Source: Vulcanimicrobiota bacterium (GTDB lineage Bacteria; Vulcanimicrobiota; Vulcanimicrobiia; Eremiobacterales; Eremiobacteraceae). From it: 11,094 bases of DNA. The notes below the pieces were generated by a model. That model was not told the origin of the DNA and ran no database searches. It saw only the letters and a program-made list of their open reading frames with translations. The stretch covers positions 1-11,094 of the forward strand of contig JAFANK010000242.1 in the NCBI GenBank assembly GCA_019232725.1, written 5' to 3'. Of this stretch, positions 5,902-11,094 are shown piece by piece. The position numbers and the translations under genes are program-made. Every line of letters begins with the position of its first letter. Position 1 is the first letter of the stretch.

Positions 5902-6945
5902 ATGACAATCACACAGATCTTTTCGCGTACTCGTGGCGGGCTTGTGGTCGCCGCATGCGCCGTCGCGTGTGCTTTCACCGTCGCTTCTGCGCTCGCGCAA
6001 ACGGTCGCCGTCGTGGTCAACGGTCAGACGGTGCAGTTCGACCAGCCGCCGGTCGAGCGCTCCGGCCGCGTCTTCGTGCCGCTGCGCGGTGTTTTTGAAC
6101 GTCTTGGCGCGAGTGTCGTCTACGACAACGGCGTCATCAATGCGACCGGCAACGGCCGCACCGTGCAACTGCGCATCGGTTCGACCCAAGCGACGGTCGA
6201 CGGGCAGCCGCAGACTATCGACGTGGCGCCGTTCCTCATCGGATCGCGCACGCTTGTGCCTATCCGCTTCATCTCCCAGTCACTGGGCGCCAATGTGGAT
6301 TGGAACAACGGCACGAACACGGTGACGATCAGCTCGGGAGGTGCCGGGGCACAGGCGGTCACCCTGGCGAACCTGACGCCGAGCAGCGGCGCCGTCGTCG
6401 CAGCCAAATCGCCCGCGGTCTCGGGAACGTTTAGCAGCTCAGTCGATCCCAACTCAGTGCACATCACGCTCGACGGGCGTGACGTCTCGAGCACGACGGA
6501 TATCTCGCCGACCAACTTCCTGTTCACACCGCCATACCCGCTAACACCGCAAAGCCACACCGTGCGCGTCACCGGCAAGGGCACAAACGGCCTGGGCTTC
6601 GATCAGAGCTGGTCGTTCACGTCGGGCACGAGCGTGACCGGGAACTACATCAACTCGGTACAGCCGACGAACGGCAACAAGGTCTCCAGTTCGTTCACGT
6701 TATCGGGTTCGACCCTGCCGAACTCCTCAGTGCACATCGTCGCCGTGCCGACGCAGCTCGTCGGCGGCATCTTCCCAGTGACCTCGGGGACGTACGTCGC
6801 CGATCTCAAGGCCGATGCAAGCGGTCACTTCTCGCAGACCGTGAGCGTCAATACGACGCCGGGCGGTAACGTGGCCGTCCGCGTGACGTCGGTCGCGCCG
6901 ACCTCACTCGCGAGCAAGACGGTCAATCTGAGCTACTCGAGTTAG
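5902..6945 (+). CDS. Exported stalk-domain (Cu amine oxidase N-terminal-like) protein with Ig-like modules
   Basis: A 347-residue surface or envelope protein. Signal peptide 1-32 (hydrophobic 13-30, cleavage after ALA-Q). Residues 36-146 form the stalk domain known as copper amine oxidase N-terminal domain (PF07833-like), with two related halves: RVFVPLRGVFERLGASVVYD (57-76) and RTLVPIRFISQSLGANVDW (116-134), each followed by a strand and turn (TVQLRIGS, TVTISSG). It then has two Ig-like beta-sandwich modules at about 153-241 (LTPSSGAVV ... ITLDGRDVSS ... SWSFTSG) and 249-346 (NSVQPTNGNKVSSSFTLSGSTLPNSSV). The catalytic amine oxidase domain is absent, so it is not an amine oxidase, and the stalk domain itself binds no copper as far as is known. 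It likely serves in adhesion, wall binding or scaffolding. Ser/Thr-rich composition fits an extracellular protein. It ends 6 bases from the convergent NRAMP-like gene. Confidence 0.88.
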   Translation: MTITQIFSRTRGGLVVAACAVACAFTVASALAQTVAVVVNGQTVQFDQPPVERSGRVFVPLRGVFERLGASVVYDNGVINATGNGRTVQLRIGSTQATVDGQPQTIDVAPFLIGSRTLVPIRFISQSLGANVDWNNGTNTVTISSGGAGAQAVTLANLTPSSGAVVAAKSPAVSGTFSSSVDPNSVHITLDGRDVSSTTDISPTNFLFTPPYPLTPQSHTVRVTGKGTNGLGFDQSWSFTSGTSVTGNYINSVQPTNGNKVSSSFTLSGSTLPNSSVHIVAVPTQLVGGIFPVTSGTYVADLKADASGHFSQTVSVNTTPGGNVAVRVTSVAPTSLASKTVNLSYSS

Positions 6946-6951
6946 CGCGAA

Positions 6952-8292
6952 CTAGCTGCGCATCGTCATAAGGCTTGCGGCGGCCGCGACCAACATCGCG
7001 GCCGTCGTGAGCCAGCCCAGCGTTGCGAGGAGCGGACCGTTGGCGCGCTCGCCCATGATGCGCCGATTCCCCGACACGAGCATGATCAGCACCAGCAGCA
7101 ACGGCGCTAAAAAGCCGTTGATCACGGCTGTCCAATAGAGCGCCGTGACCGGGCCGATCCCGACGAAGTTCAACTCGATGCCGACGATCGTCGAGAGCGC
7201 GATCACCCCATAGAATTGCGGCGCGCGACCGGGCTTCTTATTAAGACCGAAGCGCCACCCGAAAATTTCGGACATCGCATAAGCTGATGACGCCGTGAGG
7301 ATAGGGACGGCCAAAAAGCCGGAGCCGATCAAGCCGAGCGCTAGCAGCCATTCCGACCAACGCCCGGCGATCGGTTCGAGCGCGCGGGCCGCGTCTGCTG
7401 CTGTTGCGATGTTGTTGTGGCCGGTGGCGAAGAGCGTCGCCGCAGTCGAAAGGATGATGAAATACCCGACGAACTGCGAGAAGAACATGCCGATGCCGAC
7501 GTCCCACGCCGTATAGCGCAGTTCTTGGTCGGTCGTCCCCTTGCGCTGCCACAGATAATGGCGTCCGAATGCGACGTCTTCTTCTACTTCTTGCGTGGCT
7601 TGCCAGAAGAACATGTATGGCGAGATCGTCGTACCGATGATAGCGACGACTGTGGTGATGTATCCCGGATCGGCGTGCAGATGCGGCACGAACGTGCCCA
7701 CAAGCGTGCGCCGGACATCGGGATGCGCGAAGAAGGCGGAGCCGACGTAGGCGAAGAGCGCCAGGCTAAGCCATTTGAACACCGACGCGGTCACCTTGTA
7801 CGAGCCCCAGATCTGCAACGCAAGCAGCACGACGGCGACGGGGACGATGAGCGCCACGATGCGGATCGGCACGAGCAGGTTGATGGCCGCGGCGATGGCG
7901 CCGATATCCGCTCCTGCGTTGATGCTGTTGGCGATGACGAGCGCGATGACCGCCGGGTAGGCAATGGCGACCGGAAACCGCTCGCGTAATATCGCTCCGA
8001 GCCCCTTGCCCGTGACCAAGCCGATGCGCGCGCAGATGTATTGCACGGCCATCATCATGGGCAGCGTGACCGGCATGATCCACAGCGTCGAGTAGCCTAA
8101 CGTCGCGCCAGTGACTGCGTAGGTGGCGATGCCGGATGGATCGTCGTCCGACGCGCCGACGATGAGGCCGGGTCCGAGCAGCTTGAAGAAGCGGCGAATG
8201 CCGCTTCGTTCGCGCTGCAACGCCGCCTCGCGGACACCCAAGACCGCCGCGGGTGCGACGTCCGTGCGAGGCCCCGCACCGTTGTCGGACAT
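6952..8292 (-). CDS. NRAMP-like divalent metal transporter with altered metal-site motifs
   Basis: An inner-membrane transporter of 446 residues with the NRAMP (MntH/SLC11) fold: about 11 hydrophobic helices after a 35-residue soluble N-terminus. TM1 carries GPGLIVGASDDDPSGIATY (40-58), where NRAMPs have DPGN; here Asp51 is kept but the Asn position is Gly54. TM6 carries GTTISPYMFFWQATQEVEED (220-239), where NRAMPs have a Met-Pro-His motif; here Ser224 replaces the metal-binding Met and Tyr226 the His. NANSINAGADIG-like TM3 (121-131) fits the family. Loss of the Met is known in NRAMP-related magnesium transporters, so Mg2+ or another hard cation is a possible substrate; this is inference. It begins 10 bases after the MFS gene, so it is probably the last gene of a PilZ-MFS-NRAMP operon. 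No good Shine-Dalgarno is seen. Do not name it mntH. Confidence 0.9.
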   Translation of the reverse strand: MSDNGAGPRTDVAPAAVLGVREAALQRERSGIRRFFKLLGPGLIVGASDDDPSGIATYAVTGATLGYSTLWIMPVTLPMMMAVQYICARIGLVTGKGLGAILRERFPVAIAYPAVIALVIANSINAGADIGAIAAAINLLVPIRIVALIVPVAVVLLALQIWGSYKVTASVFKWLSLALFAYVGSAFFAHPDVRRTLVGTFVPHLHADPGYITTVVAIIGTTISPYMFFWQATQEVEEDVAFGRHYLWQRKGTTDQELRYTAWDVGIGMFFSQFVGYFIILSTAATLFATGHNNIATAADAARALEPIAGRWSEWLLALGLIGSGFLAVPILTASSAYAMSEIFGWRFGLNKKPGRAPQFYGVIALSTIVGIELNFVGIGPVTALYWTAVINGFLAPLLLVLIMLVSGNRRIMGERANGPLLATLGWLTTAAMLVAAAASLMTMRS

Positions 8293-8302
8293 GGTGGGAG
8301 CT

Positions 8303-9508
8303 TTACCCGGTGGGTGTTGTCGGCAAACGAGAAATACGCATCACGAGTGGCGTGAGGACAAGGACGCCTGCGATGCACAGCACAGCCGATGTACCAAACG
8401 CCACAGCGGGCCCGACCATTTGCCACAGCGCCCCGACTCCAAGGCTTGAGACGAGATCGCCCACGCCGTTCACCGCGGCGAGCACCCCGAAGCCGGTACC
8501 GCGTCGATCCGGTGGCAACAGGTGCGTGGCAAACGTTCCCTCCATCGGGTCGACGATAGCGATGCCGATGCCAGCCAACATGACGGCGGCGACCACTGCC
8601 GCGGGCGATTGCCAGGCTACCGCGATCAGCGCGCCGACGGCGGCGAACATCGTAAAGGCCACGAGCAAGAGTCGCCCGCTACCCATGCGCTCGCTCAGCA
8701 GGCTTGCGGGGTAGGCGAAGCTCGCATTGAGCATGTTATGCAGGAGATACAGCGCAGTGGCGACGGCCGTGGCTCTGCCCAGACCCAGCGACGGTGCGAA
8801 AGAATGCATGGCGACGAGCACGAGCAGCGTCGGCGAGAAATTTCCCAGCCCGAAGATACCGGCGGCAGCGAGATACCGCTTGAACGTCGACGGCAGGCCC
8901 ACAAGTGCGAGATGGATCGGTTCGCGCGGCGGCGCGACGCGCGGGCGCTCGCGCACCCAAAAATACATAGCGGCCGCCGCAAGCCCGGGGATAAGACCGA
9001 ACAGGATGGCGTGCGCGACCGGCACGTGGAGTGCGACCAAGACGATCGCCACAACCGGCCCGATCACCGCGCCGACGCTATCGAGAGCGCGCTGAAAACC
9101 AAATGCACGATTGACGTAGCGCGGATCTGTGTCATCCACCAGCAACGTGTCGCGGATGGGACTGCGAAAACCGCGGCACACCCACGCACAGGCTCGCAAG
9201 ACCCCGACACCGAGCACCGACGTCGCAAGCCCGATCGCCGGCATGAATATGCCGACGCCGAGGTAGCCGCTCGCAGCGAGCAGCCGCCGGTGCGTGCTGC
9301 GATCGGCGAGCGCACCGCCCCACAGCTTGAACACGGCGGCCAAACCGTCGGCCACGCCTTCGATAGCGCCCAGCGCCAATGCGCCGCCGCCGAGGCTCGC
9401 GATCAGTGCCGGGAGGAGCGGTATGATGAGCTCGTAGCACGCGTCGGAGAGCAGGCTCGCGACGGCGATCGCGACCACGGTCGCGGTGAGCCAACGCGCT
9501 GGCGTCAT
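8303..9508 (-). CDS. MFS transporter, substrate unknown
   Basis: A 401-residue, 12-helix major facilitator superfamily permease. SLLSDACYELIIPLLPALI (18-36) in TM1 is followed by the loop 2-3 signature GGALADRSTHRR (64-75). GFRSPIRDTLLVDD (113-126) forms TM4 and its following loop, and GAVIGPVVA (146-154) in TM5 resembles the antiporter motif C. The second half repeats the fold with SERMGSGRLL (272-281) as the matching loop and LLPPDRRGTGFGVLAAVNGVGDL (330-352) in the TM10-11 region. The TM4 motif is typical of uncharacterised MFS members often placed near drug or metal efflux genes. It starts 33 bases after the PilZ gene and ends 10 bases before the NRAMP-like gene, on the same strand. It could export what the NRAMP protein imports, or a chelator, but the sequence does not say. 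Confidence 0.9.
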   Translation of the reverse strand: MTPARWLTATVVAIAVASLLSDACYELIIPLLPALIASLGGGALALGAIEGVADGLAAVFKLWGGALADRSTHRRLLAASGYLGVGIFMPAIGLATSVLGVGVLRACAWVCRGFRSPIRDTLLVDDTDPRYVNRAFGFQRALDSVGAVIGPVVAIVLVALHVPVAHAILFGLIPGLAAAAMYFWVRERPRVAPPREPIHLALVGLPSTFKRYLAAAGIFGLGNFSPTLLVLVAMHSFAPSLGLGRATAVATALYLLHNMLNASFAYPASLLSERMGSGRLLLVAFTMFAAVGALIAVAWQSPAAVVAAVMLAGIGIAIVDPMEGTFATHLLPPDRRGTGFGVLAAVNGVGDLVSSLGVGALWQMVGPAVAFGTSAVLCIAGVLVLTPLVMRISRLPTTPTG

Positions 9509-9541
9509 CGGTTGCGGCTCACCGGCATAGAGTTGCGGCGA

Positions 9542-9949
9542 TCAGCCCTGCCACATCTCGCCCGGGCCAGAGCGCCGGCGCCGTTCTTCTTCGATAAATG
9601 CTACGATGTCCGCAATGCCCTCGCTGCCGGCGCCCGAGAAGCGCACGCCGCCTGTGTAGTGCAGGCCCCGCGCGTCGCGCGTGCAGTACACGACTTCTGC
9701 GGGGAGCTCTTTGCGATTGCCCGGGCCGAGCGGCACGGTCAGCGTGACGCGTTCGCGTGGTTCGAGCGTGAACGAACTCACGATGCGCGCACCGCCAGCC
9801 GAGAGGTTTGCGAGTTTGATCGGCTGACGCGGTCCGTTGCCGAGCGAGAGAACGGTCGCATCGGTCACGACGATACGCGGCCAGCGACGCGGCATGCGGA
9901 TCTGCGGCTGGCGAACGAACAACTTCAAAAACGCATCGAGGATCGACAT
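9542..9949 (-). CDS. PilZ domain protein (predicted c-di-GMP receptor)
   Basis: A 135-residue cytoplasmic single-domain PilZ protein. It has both ligand-binding signatures: Arg21-x3-Arg25 in PRRWPRI (20-26) and the D/N-x-S-x-x-G motif as NLSAGG (48-53), followed by the usual strand order (ARIVSSF, ERVTLTVPLG, LPAEVVYCTRD, HYTGGVRFSGAG) and a C-terminal helix (IADIVAFIEEERRRR, 112-126). With both motifs intact it should bind cyclic di-GMP. The first 19 residues form a short helix-like segment (ILDAFLKLFV) that might contact a partner. It is first in a probable operon with the MFS and NRAMP-like transporters. An AGGATGG stands about 10 bases before the ATG. Its output is unknown; PilZ proteins act by binding other proteins or domains. 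The identification as PilZ is firm. Confidence 0.88.
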   Translation of the reverse strand: MSILDAFLKLFVRQPQIRMPRRWPRIVVTDATVLSLGNGPRQPIKLANLSAGGARIVSSFTLEPRERVTLTVPLGPGNRKELPAEVVYCTRDARGLHYTGGVRFSGAGSEGIADIVAFIEEERRRRSGPGEMWQG

Positions 9950-10068
9950 GCGGCAGACGCCATCCTATGCCAGGCTCTAGCGTGCGCAGAGCCGAAGCGC
10001 GGTTATCTTCTCTTGCGGCCGCCGACCGCCCTATAGGTGCCGGCGCGCTTTTCCGACGGAGGCAAGCG
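9950..10068. promoter_or_regulatory. Divergent gap between PilZ operon and DUF4760 gene
   Basis: This 119-base stretch must hold the start signals for the PilZ-MFS-NRAMP operon (minus) and the DUF4760 gene (plus). A TATAGG hexamer occurs at 10032-10037 on the plus strand, but no well-spaced -35 box accompanies it. The plus-strand frame is open from 9967 but its Arg/Ala-rich translation looks non-coding. Confidence 0.35.
10058..10062 (+). promoter_or_regulatory. Ribosome binding site GGAGG
   Basis: A consensus Shine-Dalgarno sequence, 6 bases before ATG 10069. It sets the start of the DUF4760 protein and excludes the in-frame ATG at 9967. Confidence 0.85.
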
Positions 10069-10614
10069 ATGAGTGTGAACTGGGAGGCGCTTAGTACCGT
10101 CGCGTCGTTCGGGGCGGATGTCTTGATCCTGGCGACGGCGGTCGCCGCGATCATCCAGTTACGACACCTGCGCAGCGCCAACGACCTGCAGGGCTTGCTC
10201 AAAGTCCTCGAGATGGCATATGAACCTGCGATCCAGGAGGCGTTCGACTTTTTGACCCACGAGTTCCCCGATAAGATCCAAGACGCGGCCTTCCGCAGAG
10301 AGCTGCTCGTGCATCCCATCGACAGCCACGTGCACAAGGAGCTCGTCGCGATGGAATATTACGAGCGCCTCGGCTCGTACGTGAAGAACCACCTCATTCC
10401 GGAAGATCTGTACTTAGACTGCAGCTCGCCTGCGCTGTATTGGAAGTCATTGGCGCCGGTCGTGGCCACCTTGCGGATTAAAAACGGTCCAGCCGCGTAT
10501 GAGAATTTCGAATACATCGTCGCACGCGAACTGGAATGGGATGCGAAGCATCCCAACGGCAACTATCCCAAGCACACGCGGCGCTTGCCGTTGCCGCCGC
10601 CGATCTCAGGGTGA
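10069..10614 (+). CDS. DUF4760-like membrane-anchored protein
   Basis: A 181-residue protein resembling the DUF4760 family, whose function is unknown. The N-terminus carries one membrane segment (about 8-30, TVASFGADVLILATAVAAIIQ) followed by LRHLRSANDLQGLLKVLE (31-48), the usual arrangement of a TM helix leading into a long amphipathic or coiled region. The remainder (50-165) is a helical cytoplasmic domain with aromatic and charged residues: AIQEAFDFLTHEFPDK (54-69), KELVAMEYYERLGSYVKNHLIPEDL (90-114), then YWKSLAPVVATLR (124-136). The pattern of a Glu/Tyr-rich helix followed by a loop with 'x-x-P-E' is typical of these proteins. A Pro-rich C-terminus follows. Its last 9 bases overlap the convergent DUF1648 gene. 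It stands alone downstream of its own good ribosome binding site. Confidence 0.8.
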   Translation: MSVNWEALSTVASFGADVLILATAVAAIIQLRHLRSANDLQGLLKVLEMAYEPAIQEAFDFLTHEFPDKIQDAAFRRELLVHPIDSHVHKELVAMEYYERLGSYVKNHLIPEDLYLDCSSPALYWKSLAPVVATLRIKNGPAAYENFEYIVARELEWDAKHPNGNYPKHTRRLPLPPPISG

Positions 10615-11094
10615 GGTACGGGAGAACGTCCGATACAACTGCACTGTCCAGACGATCAAGACGAGGACAAAGGCGCCGGTCACGAACAGGAGGCCAGGAC
10701 CCAGGTTTGCGTTCGCGCCCATGAGATTCGCATTGATGGCGAGTTGCGCGACGCACGTGACGAACCCGACTTCGACCGCGCCGAACCATCCCATCTGATC
10801 GCCAAGCACGTGCGCCGTTTGCTCCCGGCGCTGCGGCGCAAGCCAATATGCCTTGTTCGGCAAGTGGATGAGTTCGGGCGGCATCGTCATGATCAGATGC
10901 GGCATGGCCCACGAGATCAGCGCGAAGAGCGCGTATACCAAGCACAGGATCCCGACGAAGAGGGCCTTCGGCTGCCACCCAGTGGCAACGCCGGCCGCGT
11001 TGAAGTGGCTTGCGACCACCGGCGGGAGCTGTGGGTAAAAATACGCCAGCTGGAATGCAGCGATGGCGAGCGCGGCGATAAGCGCGATATGCGA
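10606..11094 (-). CDS. DUF1648-domain membrane protein, 5'-truncated by window edge
   Basis: The frame is open through the right window edge, so the GTG at 11019 is internal; 162 residues are visible and few are likely missing. TM1 (2-19, IALIAALAIAAFQLAYF) is followed by the DUF1648 signature YPQLPPVVASHF, AAGVATGW and PK (19-43), then TM2 (44-62), a loop with LPNKAYWLAPQRREQT (78-93), and two more hydrophobic segments (about 105-124 and 133-152). DUF1648 occurs in SdpI-type immunity proteins and in many stand-alone membrane proteins of unknown role; the LPNKxYWLAP-type loop is common in the latter. The protein has about four membrane helices. No neighbour suggests toxin immunity, so no function is assigned. 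It overlaps the end of the DUF4760 gene by 9 bases. Confidence 0.85.
   Translation of the reverse strand, partial: SHIALIAALAIAAFQLAYFYPQLPPVVASHFNAAGVATGWQPKALFVGILCLVYALFALISWAMPHLIMTMPPELIHLPNKAYWLAPQRREQTAHVLGDQMGWFGAVEVGFVTCVAQLAINANLMGANANLGPGLLFVTGAFVLVLIVWTVQLYRTFSRTSP

Noticed and set aside
5902..6945. Calling the stalk-domain protein a copper amine oxidase linked to the neighbouring copper protein
   Set aside because: Only the N-terminal stalk domain is present; the catalytic domain and its copper/quinone residues are absent, so adjacency to the cupredoxin does not show a copper pathway.
6940..6975. Near-palindrome around CTCGAG at the stalk/NRAMP convergent junction as a terminator
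   Set aside because: The stem is about four to six pairs with no usable loop and no T-run, so it does not qualify as an intrinsic terminator.
8522..10036. A 504-codon open frame on the plus strand across the MFS and PilZ genes
   Set aside because: It lies antisense to two genes with clear family motifs, its translation is rich in Arg, His and Asp without recognisable domains, and long antisense frames are expected in GC-rich DNA.
9967..10068. N-terminal extension of the DUF4760 protein
   Set aside because: Consensus GGAGG precedes ATG 10069, and the extra 34 residues are Arg/Ala-rich and unlike the family.
10606..11094. SdpI-like immunity protein with the DUF4760 gene as its toxin
   Set aside because: DUF1648 alone does not imply immunity, the genes are convergent rather than in an operon, and the DUF4760 protein has no toxin features.

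Overview
This is a bacterial chromosomal window of high GC content (roughly 60-65% by eye), densely packed with short intergenic gaps. I count twelve protein-coding genes, two of them cut by the window edges. I see no rRNA, tRNA, CRISPR array, insertion sequence or phage gene. The gene mix (secreted proteins with a 'copper amine oxidase N-terminal' stalk domain, PilZ, DUF1648 and DUF4760 proteins, many secreted proteins without known relatives) would fit an uncultured phylum such as Eremiobacterota (WPS-2) or a neighbouring terrestrial lineage. That placement is a weak inference from memory, not shown by any marker gene here.

Layout. 1-1271 (+): the C-terminal two thirds of a monofunctional proline dehydrogenase, then an acidic protein of unknown function. 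1279-3176 (-): a probable operon transcribed as MOSC-domain protein, secreted protein with a twin TTxCGGH motif, secreted protein of unknown function. 3211-5325 (+): a large cysteine-free secreted protein with beta-propeller-like features. 5288-5671 (-): a small exported cupredoxin with an amicyanin-type copper loop. 5902-6945 (+): an exported stalk-domain protein with two Ig-like modules. 6952-9949 (-): a probable operon of PilZ protein, MFS transporter and a divergent NRAMP-like metal transporter. 10069-10614 (+): a DUF4760 membrane-anchored protein. 10606-11094 (-): a DUF1648 membrane protein, cut at its start.

How the genes work together. Proline dehydrogenase feeds electrons from proline into the membrane. 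The cupredoxin is an exported electron carrier. The NRAMP/MFS pair moves ions or small solutes and may be co-expressed with a c-di-GMP receptor. Nothing ties these into one pathway; the region reads as ordinary chromosome with a high share of uncharacterised exported proteins. The best leads are the NRAMP-like transporter, whose two metal-site motifs are both changed; the PilZ-MFS-NRAMP operon; the twin CGGH secreted protein beside a MOSC enzyme; and the fact that all four convergent gene pairs end within a few bases of each other or overlap. I found no convincing sign of a new defence, mobile or RNA-based system.
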